Of a stretch of DNA of 64,000 nucleotides, positions 52,065 through 61,031 are shown in pieces; positions within the stretch are counted from its first letter, which is position 1; every line of letters starts with the position of its first letter. The notes below the pieces were generated by a model. That model was not told the DNA's origin. It did no database searches and was given only the letters and a program-made list of their open reading frames with translations. The DNA is from Halobacillus litoralis (GTDB lineage Bacteria > Bacillota > Bacilli > Bacillales > Halobacillaceae), in contig NZ_CP026118.1 of NCBI RefSeq assembly GCF_004101865.1, forward strand, positions 3,179,001 to 3,243,000, written 5' to 3'. The translations under genes were made by a program, and so were the position numbers.

Positions 52065-52962
52065 TTCATTGGCATATTTAACGACAGAACAAAGGAACGA
52101 TCGTACGAAAAAGATGGACCAAATGACGACGGCAGAAATCCTGGCTGTCATGAACGAAGAGGATTACAAGGTGGCGGAAGCTGTCAAACGAGTACTGCCA
52201 TCTGTGACAGTGGCCGTTAAGCAAATTACCAAAGCACTGAAAGATGGCGGCCGATTATTTTATGTAGGTGCAGGAACTAGTGGCCGGATCGGTATTCTCG
52301 ATGCCTCCGAATGTCCGCCGACGTTCATGGCAGATCCGGATATGGTTCAGGCAGTGATGGCCGGTGGAGGAGAGGCATTCACAAAAGCCAGGGAAAATTC
52401 CGAAGATGACGAAAAACAAGGTGAATTGGATCTGCAGCAAAAAAAGGTTACACCTGAAGATGTGATTGTCGGAATTACAGCAAGCGGTCGTACCCCTTAT
52501 CCAATCGGGGCTTTGAAATATGGTCGTCGGAAAGGGGCCTACACTATTTCCCTTTCATGTAACCATAAATCTGAAATCAGTTCTTTCGCTGAGTGTCCGA
52601 TCGAAGTCATTGTCGGACCGGAAGTGCTGACAGGATCGACACGGTTGAAGTCAGCGACTGCTCACAAGATGGTCTTGAACATGATGAGTACGACAGCGAT
52701 GGTCCAGCTTGGAAAGGTATATGAGAATTTGATGGTCGATGTTCATGCTAGCAACTATAAATTACGCGAGCGGGCAAAAAGCATCCTCATGGAATGCACG
52801 GACGCAAGTTATGAAGAAGCTGAACAAGCGCTGCAGGAAGCGGATTTGCAGGTTAAGCCTGCGATTGTGATGTTAAAGCGTAATGTATCTTATGAGAAAG
52901 CAGCAGAGCTTTTGGAAAAAAGTGATGGCCAGCTTCGTATGGCAATAGAATTACAATCTTGA
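52057..52962 (+). CDS. murQ: N-acetylmuramic acid 6-phosphate etherase
   Basis: A 301-residue SIS-domain lyase that cleaves the D-lactyl ether of MurNAc 6-phosphate, giving GlcNAc 6-phosphate and D-lactate. Diagnostic text: TEQRNDRTKKMDQMTTAEIL, GAGTSGRIGILDASECPPTF at 71-90 with Glu85, and ITASGRTPYPIGALKYGRRKG. The C-terminal UBA-like part (SYEEAEQALQEADLQVKPAIVM) is usual. Second gene of the operon. Its product D-lactate may be oxidised by the GlcD/GlcF pair encoded at the end of the operon. Confidence 0.97.
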   Translation: MTDSLAYLTTEQRNDRTKKMDQMTTAEILAVMNEEDYKVAEAVKRVLPSVTVAVKQITKALKDGGRLFYVGAGTSGRIGILDASECPPTFMADPDMVQAVMAGGGEAFTKARENSEDDEKQGELDLQQKKVTPEDVIVGITASGRTPYPIGALKYGRRKGAYTISLSCNHKSEISSFAECPIEVIVGPEVLTGSTRLKSATAHKMVLNMMSTTAMVQLGKVYENLMVDVHASNYKLRERAKSILMECTDASYEEAEQALQEADLQVKPAIVMLKRNVSYEKAAELLEKSDGQLRMAIELQS

Positions 52963-53016
52963 TTTGAATACCACACGATGGTTTCAAATAAATTTTTCAA
53001 TCAAAAGGGGGAGCTT

Positions 53017-54399
53017 ATGTTGAGCATGTGGCGGAAAACATCTGCTTGGTTGATGTTGGGGATCCTGTTCACATTCGTTTTGTTAGCAGGTTGTGCTCCG
53101 GGAGCGGGTACGGATGAAACGGATAGTGAAGGAACAGAGGACGAGACGACTTCGGATGAAAATTCAGATTCAGGAGAATCAGGTGAAATCTCAGGGGAAC
53201 TGGAAATCCAGTACTTTGTCGGAGGGTATGGAGACTCCTGGTGGAAAGAAGTCATTGGTGATTTTCAGGAAAAATATCCGGACGTGACGATTACCGAACA
53301 TGCAGGTCCTAATATTAATGAGGAAATGCGGTCCCGCTGGGTATCCGATGACCCACCAGATGTCGTTTACATCGATGGTGCAGGGTCCAGTGAAACGCAA
53401 ATGGTGGAAGACGGTCAGTTGATGAATTTGACTGAATGGATGGATGGTGTCGAGCTTGAAGATGGTTCTGCTTTAAGTGAAAGCTTCATTGTCGACCCGG
53501 CGACATACGATGGGGAGATTTACAGTCTGCCATTGGTATTCGATACATGGGGAACTTGGTATGACAACGCATGGTTCGAGGAAAATGATTGGGAAGTTCC
53601 GACCGATTTTCCAAGCTTTATGGATACTATGAGTCAAATCAAAGAAGATGAAGGTATTGAACCTTTCGTAACGACAGGTCAATACCCATACTACTTCTTA
53701 CGCGGTGCACTCTATCCAGCATTCGGTGCTGCAGGTGGCGACGAATTATTGAATGATGTCATCACAGGCGCTGAAGGAGCCTGGACGAGTGAGCCTGTCC
53801 TTAATGTTATGAAAAAAGTCGAGAAGATGCAGCAGGAAGGGATGATTGATTCTGGTTTCGGTGCATTGAACCATACACAATCTCAAATGAACTTCCTACT
53901 CCATGATAATGCATTTATTCCAGTCGGATTCTGGCTCCCGAATGAAATGGCGAATGATACGCCTGAAGATTTCGAATATGGTTTCATCCCTTCCCCAATG
54001 CAGGATGAAGGCGAACCATATGCTATTGTTCCAGACCTTCGCCCACTAGCGATTGCAGAACAAGCGGAGAACCCGGAAGCGGCGAAAGCCTTTGTTGAAT
54101 TCGTCTTTACAAAAGAATATGCGAAAAGCTTTTCTGAACATACCGGTGCGATCATGAATTTACAAGGTGTCGACTTGTCTTCAAGTGAGGACGTACCTCC
54201 ATTCTTGATTGAAGCAAACGACATGATCAATGATCCAGAGCAGGTGCAGATTCACCAGAAACCTCACCCGATGAGTTCAGAATTAGAAACTCCAATCAGC
54301 AACTCACTCGTTTCTCTGATGCTTGGAAATATTACAGCAGAAGAATTCGTTGAAGAAGCTGAACAAGCAGCGGCTGAATACCGCAATAGCAAGGAGTAA
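53017..54399 (+). CDS. Sugar ABC transporter substrate-binding lipoprotein (amino-sugar operon)
   Basis: About 460 residues, family-1 solute-binding protein. ATG 53017 follows AAAGGGGGAG. Lipobox VLLAGCAPG near Cys28, then an acidic linker of Glu, Asp and Ser (about 32-60), then ELEIQYFVGGYGDSWWKEVI. It is far from the MalE-like protein at 13010 in sequence. Placed between murQ and two permeases, it should bind MurNAc or a muropeptide sugar outside the cell. This would replace the PTS protein MurP. No ATPase gene is found nearby. Substrate inferred from context. Confidence 0.92.
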   Translation: MLSMWRKTSAWLMLGILFTFVLLAGCAPGAGTDETDSEGTEDETTSDENSDSGESGEISGELEIQYFVGGYGDSWWKEVIGDFQEKYPDVTITEHAGPNINEEMRSRWVSDDPPDVVYIDGAGSSETQMVEDGQLMNLTEWMDGVELEDGSALSESFIVDPATYDGEIYSLPLVFDTWGTWYDNAWFEENDWEVPTDFPSFMDTMSQIKEDEGIEPFVTTGQYPYYFLRGALYPAFGAAGGDELLNDVITGAEGAWTSEPVLNVMKKVEKMQQEGMIDSGFGALNHTQSQMNFLLHDNAFIPVGFWLPNEMANDTPEDFEYGFIPSPMQDEGEPYAIVPDLRPLAIAEQAENPEAAKAFVEFVFTKEYAKSFSEHTGAIMNLQGVDLSSSEDVPPFLIEANDMINDPEQVQIHQKPHPMSSELETPISNSLVSLMLGNITAEEFVEEAEQAAAEYRNSKE

Positions 54400-54406
54400 G
54401 AATGTT

Positions 54407-54451
54407 GTGGAATGTGGAGGCGCTGAGTTCGTCTTCGCATTCCACTTTTTC
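54407..54451 (+). terminator. Hairpin after the binding-protein gene
   Basis: GTGGAATG / CATTCCAC with further inner pairing and a run of five T. Between the binding protein and its permeases it may act as a partial terminator. Confidence 0.7.
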
Positions 54452-54609
54452 TTACAAAAGCAGCGTAATTTGTCATTTTAGAAAGGTAAGCGTCGTTTTT
54501 TTCGACACAGAACCGGAGATTGAAATCGGCGTAGCAGATGTAACCAGGAGAGAAATCAGCTCCGTCCTAATGCTTGTCGTGTCTCCCAGGACGCTTGCAC
54601 TTTAGAATC

Positions 54610-54726
54610 GTCCAGTTCCAGCGCCTAGCCCCTCGAGGTCATAAGCAAGCCCTTTGCTGTGGCAAAAACGCCACTTCAGAGGTTTGCTTATGCTTGTCGG
54701 GGCTGCCCAAGGCGCTTGCACATTAG
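54610..54726. repeat. Dispersed Bacillaceae hairpin repeat inside the operon
   Basis: CCAGCGCCTAGCCCCTCGAG, CATAAGCAA, then an inner stem, TTGCTTATG, TCGGGGCT and AAGGCGCTTG. The arms AGCGCCT / AGGCGCT, AGCCCC / GGGGCT and CATAAGCAA / TTGCTTATG pair in order. I recall this type as common in Bacillaceae. A shorter relative lies just before (54570-54602). No gene in 54452-54747. Confidence 0.75.
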
Positions 54727-54747
54727 AAATAAGAAAGAGGTGTTTTT

Positions 54748-55641
54748 ATGGTCCAGTCGAGTCGGCAAAGAAATTTATTTTTAGCTTTTTGTCTCGTCCC
54801 GACGTTTATATTATTTGCAGTATTCACACTGTACCCATTATTCAACGGGCTTTATTATTCTTTCTTCAAATGGTCGGGGGCGTCATCCCTGGCAGAGTTC
54901 GTCGGGTTAGAGAATTACCGTCGTCTGTTCAGTGACGGCATTATCCCCAGAACTATCCTCCACGACTATTTCCTTGTAGTGACAAAAGTCATCGGCATCA
55001 TGATCTTATCTACATTTTTCGCGGTGGCTTTGACACAAATGAAGATCAAAGAAGCTCCATTCTATCGGATCGTCTTCTTTTTCCCGAATATCATGTCGGT
55101 CGTCGTCATCGGTATTCTATGGATGTTCATCTATAACCCGAGTCTTGGTCTGGTCAATTCTGGTTTGGAACTGATTGGGCTTGAGAATTGGACACGACCA
55201 TGGCTCGGAAGTGAGAAATGGGCGCTGCCAAGTCTTGTTTTACCATCAGTCTGGGCAGGAATCGGTTTATTCATGCTCATGTTGATGGGCGGGATATCGA
55301 ATATATCGAAGAGTTATTATGAAGCGGCTGAAATCGATGGGGCGACAGAGTGGCAGCAGTTTTGGAAAGTGACACTGCCACTCATATGGCCGCAAATCAA
55401 AATATCGATTCTGTACATTATCATTACGACTTTGAACGGGTCTTTCATCATCGTCCAGGTTATGACAAAAGGTGGACCGAATAATTCGACACACGTGATG
55501 GGGTCGTATTTATATGAGCAGGCGTTCGTAAAATACAACTTCGGTTATGGCGCAACAATCGGTGTCATGATATTGATTTTATCGTTGATCACGGTATTGA
55601 TCATGCAATTCTTAATGAGAAGAGAGAAAGTGGAGTATTAA
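54748..55641 (+). CDS. Sugar ABC transporter permease (MalF-like, amino-sugar operon)
   Basis: A 297-residue permease with six helices; first at about 10-32 (LFLAFCLVPTFILFAVFTLYP). EAA loop: SYYEAAEIDGATEWQQFWKVTLPLI near 190-214. Start after AGAAAGAGGTG. Separated from the binding-protein gene by a hairpin and a repeat, and followed by its partner after 19 bases. Confidence 0.92.
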   Translation: MVQSSRQRNLFLAFCLVPTFILFAVFTLYPLFNGLYYSFFKWSGASSLAEFVGLENYRRLFSDGIIPRTILHDYFLVVTKVIGIMILSTFFAVALTQMKIKEAPFYRIVFFFPNIMSVVVIGILWMFIYNPSLGLVNSGLELIGLENWTRPWLGSEKWALPSLVLPSVWAGIGLFMLMLMGGISNISKSYYEAAEIDGATEWQQFWKVTLPLIWPQIKISILYIIITTLNGSFIIVQVMTKGGPNNSTHVMGSYLYEQAFVKYNFGYGATIGVMILILSLITVLIMQFLMRREKVEY

Positions 55642-55660
55642 AAGATAGGAGGGGAATACA

Positions 55661-56497
55661 GTGCAAAAAGGCAGTTTTTTCTCACGTTCAATCGTGCGTA
55701 TTCCGTTGATTATTTGGTCACTGGCTGTTTTGTATCCGATTTTTTGGATGATTCTTGGTTCATTCAAGTCTAACGCGGAAATCTATGCGAACCCATGGGG
55801 ACTCCCGGATTCGTTCAGCTTGTCCAATTTCGTCGATGCATGGAGCAACTACAATATTGATACGAGTGTTTTCAACAGTTTCATCGTGACAGGCCTCGGG
55901 GCGACGTTGACGCTGGCGATGGCTATTCCGACGTCTTATGCATTGGAGCGCATGAGGTTCCGGGGCAATCGCTTCTTGTTTACGTTGTATATTTCTGCGA
56001 TGATGATTCCGATGGTTCTTGGTTGGATTCCGTTGTTCTTTTTACTTATGCAATTGAATTTATTAGACAACATTTTTGGACTCAGTATCGTATATGCCGT
56101 CAGCCAGCTGCCTTTCAGTATATTCGTACTGACGAGTTTCATGGCAACGATTCCAAAGTCTTTGGAAGAAGCGGCTGCAATTGATGGGATGACCCCTTAC
56201 GGCATTTTGTGGAAAATCATCACCCCACTATCGACCACGGGTATTATCACCGTTACCATCATGAACATGATTCAATTTTGGAATGAATATTTCATGGCCT
56301 TGATTTTTTTACAATCCGAAGAAAATTACACGCTTGCTCTGGCGATCGATTATATCAGTAATGAAACCCAGTACACCAATTCATGGGGAACGTTATTCGC
56401 AAGTCTTGTCATCGCCATCATTCCGGTCATCATTTTGTACGCTATTTTCCAACGCCGGATTGTGAAAGGGATGACAGAAGGAGCTATTAAAGGATAA
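55661..56497 (+). CDS. Sugar ABC transporter permease (MalG-like, amino-sugar operon)
   Basis: A 278-residue permease, GTG start at 55661 after AGGAGGGG. Six helices; EAA loop SLEEAAAIDGMTPYGILWKI near 165-185; C-terminus QRRIVKGMTEGAIKG typical of MalG-type subunits. Ends two bases before the regulator gene. Confidence 0.92.
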   Translation: MQKGSFFSRSIVRIPLIIWSLAVLYPIFWMILGSFKSNAEIYANPWGLPDSFSLSNFVDAWSNYNIDTSVFNSFIVTGLGATLTLAMAIPTSYALERMRFRGNRFLFTLYISAMMIPMVLGWIPLFFLLMQLNLLDNIFGLSIVYAVSQLPFSIFVLTSFMATIPKSLEEAAAIDGMTPYGILWKIITPLSTTGIITVTIMNMIQFWNEYFMALIFLQSEENYTLALAIDYISNETQYTNSWGTLFASLVIAIIPVIILYAIFQRRIVKGMTEGAIKG

Positions 56498-56499
56498 GA

Positions 56500-57405
56500 G
56501 TGGTGAGAAAAATGAAGAATTCACTGACTGGTGGACTTGTCATGCTGAATGAAATGAAAGACAAGCTGCCGCCATCTGAAAAAAAGATTGCTGGATTTAT
56601 TTTGGATCAGCCTCATGAAGCGATTCACTGTACAGCCACTCAGTTGGGGGAATTGAGCTCAACGAGTAGTGCCGCGGTGATTCGCTTGTGTAAATCACTT
56701 GGTTTAAAAGGGCTGCAGGAATTGAAGCTGCGCATTTCAGGTGATTTGCAAAAGAAACCGGAAGCGCGGTTCCGTGACATACAACCAGGAGAAGCTTCTG
56801 ACTCAATTGTTGAAAAAATGACGAATAACAGTTTGCAGGCGATTAAGGAAACGACGGAGCTTGTGGATTACCGAACACTGTCGAAAGCGGTTGAAGTGTT
56901 GAAACAGGCAGAGAAAATCCACTTTTTCGGGGTGGGAGCATCAGGGATCATCGCTCAAGATGCCCAGCAGAAATTTCTCCGTATGAATAAAGCGACATCC
57001 GCGTTTACGGATTTGCATAACGCCGCCATGAACATTGCAAATGTGGAAGAAAATGATGTCGTATTCGGCATTTCTTTTTCAGGCGAAACATTTGAGACAG
57101 CGAAGATTATGGAAATCGCTAAACGTAAAGGGGCGAAAACGATCAGCTTGACTCGTTATGGCCAATCATCGGTCACCGCCTATGCGGACATCCCATTATA
57201 TATTTCCGCCTCCCGCGAAATTCCTGCGCCATTCAGAAGCGGGGCGACATCCTCAAGATTGGCGCAGCTACATATGATTGATATCCTTTTTGTCAATCTG
57301 GTTACAGAACAATGGGATGATGCTTCCGACTATTTTCATGAAATTACCGATGTCATGGATGTCTTAAAGGGGAAAAATTCACGTACGAAGTCTGCGAAAT
57401 CATAG
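56500..57405 (+). CDS. murR: RpiR-family regulator, MurR-like
   Basis: About 300 residues. An N-terminal helix-turn-helix (about 15-85; PPSEKKIAGFILDQPHEA ... STSSAAVIRLCKSLGLKGLQ) is followed by an SIS sugar-phosphate sensor (HFFGVGASGIIAQDAQQKFLR; VVFGISFSGETFETAKIME). Starts GTG 56500 or 56503 or ATG 56512 are all possible; the GTGs have AAAGGA at better distance. MurR-type regulators sense MurNAc 6-phosphate, the substrate of MurQ. It lies in the operon, and a palindrome near the operon promoter may be its site. Confidence 0.88.
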   Translation: MVRKMKNSLTGGLVMLNEMKDKLPPSEKKIAGFILDQPHEAIHCTATQLGELSSTSSAAVIRLCKSLGLKGLQELKLRISGDLQKKPEARFRDIQPGEASDSIVEKMTNNSLQAIKETTELVDYRTLSKAVEVLKQAEKIHFFGVGASGIIAQDAQQKFLRMNKATSAFTDLHNAAMNIANVEENDVVFGISFSGETFETAKIMEIAKRKGAKTISLTRYGQSSVTAYADIPLYISASREIPAPFRSGATSSRLAQLHMIDILFVNLVTEQWDDASDYFHEITDVMDVLKGKNSRTKSAKS

Positions 57406-57420
57406 AAAGGAGCCACCACG

Positions 57421-58821
57421 ATGGAACAATGGTTAAAGGAACTGTTGGAATTTTTACCAGAAAAAAGGGTGCTCACCTCACTTGCCGACCGACACAGTTA
57501 CAGCTTTGATGCTTCCTTTGGCGAATATTTACCGGATGCCGTCGTCCAGGTGAAAGAAAAGCGGGAAGTGGCATCCGTATTGAAAATAGCGAATCGATTT
57601 CAAGTGCCTGTTTATCCACGCGGATCTGGTACATGTTTAAGTGGTGGGCCACTGCCTGTCCATGGCGGAATCGTACTGGATATGTCTCAGTGGCCTGCTG
57701 ACATCAACCTCAGGCCACGCGATCTTACGGTAACGGTAGCACCTAGTGTGTTGACAGGTAATATCAACAAGGCTGCCGAAGAGCACGGCTTGATGTATGC
57801 TCCAGACCCAAGCAGTGCCCATGTAGCCACGATTGGCGGAAACCTTGCTGAGAATTCCGGAGGTCCACGGGGATTGAAGTATGGGGTGACGAAAGACCAC
57901 GTCCTCGGCCTTGAGATTGTCACACCTGAAGGCGAAATCATCCAGACTGGTGGTCAGACGATAAAAAATGTCACGGGGATAGACTTGACGAAGCTGATCG
58001 TCGGGTCTGAAGGGACGCTGGGAGTGATCGTTGAAGCGACACTGAAATTGATGCCGAAACCACCAGCTGTCCAAACGATGATGGTCGCCTTTGATGGTGT
58101 ACGAAAGGCTGGAGAAGCGATTTCCCAGACCCTTACATCAGGGATACTTCCTGCGAAAATGGAGTTCATGGACCAGGCTTGTATTGTTGCTGTTGAGAAC
58201 TTCCAGCCAGTAGGTTTACCTGTCGATGCTGCTGCTGTCATAATTATCGAGCTTGACGGGCACCCGGAAACATTGCGGATTGAACGTAAATTGATAGAAG
58301 AAATCATGCAAGAGGTCGGTGCTGAAGAAGTAATCATTCCTAAAAGTGATGAGGAGGCTGCCCGTTTATGGCATGCCAGAAAACAAGTATCACCAGCCAT
58401 TGCAAAAATCAAGCCGACGAAAGTTTCCGAAGATGCCACTGTTCCCCGCAGCAAAATCCCGGACTTTATGGACCGCCTTCAAGACATTAAGGAGAAATAC
58501 AATGTCGAGGTCGTCGCATTCGGCCATGCCGGGGACGGTAATTTACACCCGAATGTACTCTGTGACAAACGTGATGTTGAAGAAATGAAGCGGGTAGAAC
58601 TTGCTGTTGAAGAGATGTTCCAGGCGGCACTCGATTTAGGTGGAACGCTATCAGGAGAACATGGCATCGGGACTATGAAAGCACCATTCATGGAACTTGA
58701 ACTTGGTGAAATCGGCCTCGAGATGATGAAGCGGATCAAAGATAGCTGGGACCCTAATGGAATTATGAATCCAGGTAAAATTTTTCCGGAAAAAGGGCAG
58801 AAGTTGGTGCTTCATAAATGA
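57421..58821 (+). CDS. glcD: FAD-linked oxidase subunit GlcD (D-lactate or glycolate dehydrogenase)
   Basis: A 466-residue FAD-binding enzyme of the GlcD/D-lactate dehydrogenase family. FAD loop: PRGSGTCLSGGPLPVHGGIVLD at 66-87; APDPSSAHVATIGGNLAENSGG; GHAGDGNLHPNVL and GTLSGEHGIGTMK in the C-terminal half, with the metal- and substrate-binding His. AAAGGAG before the ATG. Follows murR by 15 bases. The known relatives oxidise glycolate or D-lactate to glyoxylate or pyruvate. As MurQ makes D-lactate, D-lactate is the more likely substrate here; inferred. Confidence 0.92.
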   Translation: MEQWLKELLEFLPEKRVLTSLADRHSYSFDASFGEYLPDAVVQVKEKREVASVLKIANRFQVPVYPRGSGTCLSGGPLPVHGGIVLDMSQWPADINLRPRDLTVTVAPSVLTGNINKAAEEHGLMYAPDPSSAHVATIGGNLAENSGGPRGLKYGVTKDHVLGLEIVTPEGEIIQTGGQTIKNVTGIDLTKLIVGSEGTLGVIVEATLKLMPKPPAVQTMMVAFDGVRKAGEAISQTLTSGILPAKMEFMDQACIVAVENFQPVGLPVDAAAVIIIELDGHPETLRIERKLIEEIMQEVGAEEVIIPKSDEEAARLWHARKQVSPAIAKIKPTKVSEDATVPRSKIPDFMDRLQDIKEKYNVEVVAFGHAGDGNLHPNVLCDKRDVEEMKRVELAVEEMFQAALDLGGTLSGEHGIGTMKAPFMELELGEIGLEMMKRIKDSWDPNGIMNPGKIFPEKGQKLVLHK

Positions 58822-60116
58822 GTGGACTTCTGAAGGAAAAGTTGAATTATGATAAGACGTTCGATTGCGTCCAATGCGGTTATTGTCTGCCAGCCTGTCC
58901 GACTTATGAAACGATGGAAAAAGAAACCCACTCCCCGCGCGGCCGCATCAATCTTGTGAAAATGGTCGCAGAAGGGAAAGCGACCGTGGAAGATTTGAAA
59001 GAACCGATTGAGAAATGCCTCGGCTGTATGGCTTGTACAACAGTGTGTCCGACTAATGTACAATATGGAGCGATTTTTGAGGGAGCGAAAGAGGTCATTG
59101 ATGAAGAAGAAGCGAAATCGAAACCGAAACCGCGCAAATTAATGGAGGACTTTTTCTTTCAATCATTCTTCCCATCATCCAAATGGATGAAGTCTCTGGG
59201 GAATGCAACATGGATCTATCAAAATTCCGGTTTGCAAAAAGTGTCCCGGCGTTTTGGTCTGACCAAGCGCGCTCCACTCCACATCCATGAATTTGAAGCT
59301 GCTCTGCCGTCGATGCCTTCACCGAAAAAACGTAAGGACCGAGCCTCGCGTTATGTAAGAAAACGTCCTGCGGCAGCGAAAGTAGGCTTTTTCACAGGCT
59401 GTATCATGGATAGCGTCTTCTTTGAGTCGAATCAAAATACAATGGAATTACTGCTGAGGAGCGGAGCAGAAGTCGTTTTTCCTGAGGAGCAAACTTGTTG
59501 TGGCGCTCTGCATGCCCATTCAGGAAAAATCGATACTTCCATAGAACTTGCGAAGCAGAATATTGTAGCGTTCGAAGAAGAAAGTTTCGATTATATCGTC
59601 AATAATGCCGGGGGATGCGGGGCGCGTATGATTGAATATGATGCCCTTTTTGAAAGCGGGACGGAATGGCATGAGCGTGCATTGCACTTCGTATCCAAAG
59701 TGAAAGACATTTCGGAGGTATTGGTGGAAATGGATGGTCTCGTCTTTGAAAAAGAGTTGCAGCGGACTGTCACTTATCAGCCTTCCTGTCACTTGAGAAA
59801 TGTCCAGAAAGTAGAGAATGAACCCCTCGAGTTGATCCGTCAAATTCCCGGACTGACTTTAAAGGAACTTGACCGGCCTGAATTCTGCTGTGGATCTGCT
59901 GGTGTCTATAACATCGTCAACTATGAAGATGCGATGGATATTTTAGACGTGAAAATGAAGGACGTTTGTGGAAAGAACCCAGCTGGCGTAGTGACCTCAA
60001 ACCCTGGATGCTTATTGCAGATGAAGCTGGGGATTGAGCGTGAAGGCTTGAGTAGGGAAATAGATTCGGTCCACCTTGTCGATTTGCTGATGGAAGCAGA
60101 ACCTAGACCGAAATAA
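58818..60116 (+). CDS. glcF: Iron-sulfur subunit GlcF (D-lactate or glycolate dehydrogenase)
   Basis: A 432-residue electron-transfer subunit. Two [4Fe-4S] motifs: Cys17, 20, 23, 27 and Cys67, 70, 73, 77; two CCG domains end in EEQTCCGALHAHSG and EFCCGSAGVYNI, which hold a further cluster or cofactor and link to the quinone pool. Its ATG overlaps the glcD stop (ATGA), showing translational coupling. Last gene of the operon, followed by a terminator. Confidence 0.94.
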   Translation: MSGLLKEKLNYDKTFDCVQCGYCLPACPTYETMEKETHSPRGRINLVKMVAEGKATVEDLKEPIEKCLGCMACTTVCPTNVQYGAIFEGAKEVIDEEEAKSKPKPRKLMEDFFFQSFFPSSKWMKSLGNATWIYQNSGLQKVSRRFGLTKRAPLHIHEFEAALPSMPSPKKRKDRASRYVRKRPAAAKVGFFTGCIMDSVFFESNQNTMELLLRSGAEVVFPEEQTCCGALHAHSGKIDTSIELAKQNIVAFEEESFDYIVNNAGGCGARMIEYDALFESGTEWHERALHFVSKVKDISEVLVEMDGLVFEKELQRTVTYQPSCHLRNVQKVENEPLELIRQIPGLTLKELDRPEFCCGSAGVYNIVNYEDAMDILDVKMKDVCGKNPAGVVTSNPGCLLQMKLGIEREGLSREIDSVHLVDLLMEAEPRPK

Positions 60117-60122
60117 TAGGAA

Positions 60123-60153
60123 GGCGATCTCTGATTGAAGGGATCGCTTTTTT
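60123..60153 (+). terminator. Terminator of the amino-sugar operon
   Basis: GCGATCTC / GGGATCGC with a run of six T. Confidence 0.92.
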
Positions 60154-60350
60154 CTTGCGCACAATGGGGGCACCGGCGTGAGAGCAATGAAATCGGGGAG
60201 AGCGCGAAAACCTTGGAGCAGCCGCAAAAAAATACCCTGCTCCAGTACGACCCCGCAATGCGCTCTTCAGCCAACTTACCTTGTCATCAGTACGAAACGT
60301 TCTATGCTAAAATAGCCATAACAAATGCTGAAAAAAATGAGGGATAAGCT

Positions 60351-61031
60351 TTGAGCAAACCGAACATTCTTGTCATAGAAGACGAAAAGAAAATCGCACG
60401 TGTATTAGAACTTGAGCTCACGTATGAGGGGTATCAGGTTGCAAAAGCGCATGACGGACTGGATGGCATGCAGCTTTTCAGGGAACAAAAGTGGGATCTG
60501 GTTTTGCTTGATGTCATGCTGCCTGGTTTGAGTGGAACAGATGTATTGCGCAGAATCCGATCAGGAGATGAGCAAACACCAGTAATTATGCTGACGGCAA
60601 AAGATGCGGTTGAGGATAAGGTGACAGGTCTCGACCTTGGGGCGAATGATTATGTGACAAAGCCGTTCGAGTTTGAGGAATTACTGGCTAGAATCCGTGT
60701 TGCTTTACGGACAAATCCTGAGCAGAAAGAAGGCATGAAGGTGGCCAATCTTCATGTGAATACGGGAACTCATGAAGTCCATCGCGGAGATGACTCTATT
60801 GAGCTGACCGCCAAAGAGTTTTCATTACTTGTATATTTGCTGAAAAATAAGCGGCAGGTGCTGAATCGCGATCAACTTCTAGATGGGGTTTGGGGCTATG
60901 ATTACTATGGTGACACGAACATTGTGGATGTGTATGTCAGGTATTTACGGAATAAAATCGATAAGCACTATGAGCCGAAGCTGATTCATACAGTGAGAGG
61001 CGTCGGCTATGTGCTGAAGGATCCGCAATGA
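60351..61031 (+). CDS. ykoG: OmpR-family response regulator (YkoG-like)
   Basis: A 226-residue regulator: receiver with Asp54 as phosphorylation site (LVLLDVMLPG), Thr82 and Lys104, then a winged-helix DNA-binding domain (LTAKEFSLLVYLLKNKRQVL ... TNIVDVYVRYLRNKID). TTG start with GAGGGA upstream. Overlaps the kinase gene by four bases. With the kinase and two PepSY genes it matches B. subtilis ykoGHI in layout. 60154-60350 holds its promoter region; no certain boxes. Confidence 0.9.
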   Translation: MSKPNILVIEDEKKIARVLELELTYEGYQVAKAHDGLDGMQLFREQKWDLVLLDVMLPGLSGTDVLRRIRSGDEQTPVIMLTAKDAVEDKVTGLDLGANDYVTKPFEFEELLARIRVALRTNPEQKEGMKVANLHVNTGTHEVHRGDDSIELTAKEFSLLVYLLKNKRQVLNRDQLLDGVWGYDYYGDTNIVDVYVRYLRNKIDKHYEPKLIHTVRGVGYVLKDPQ

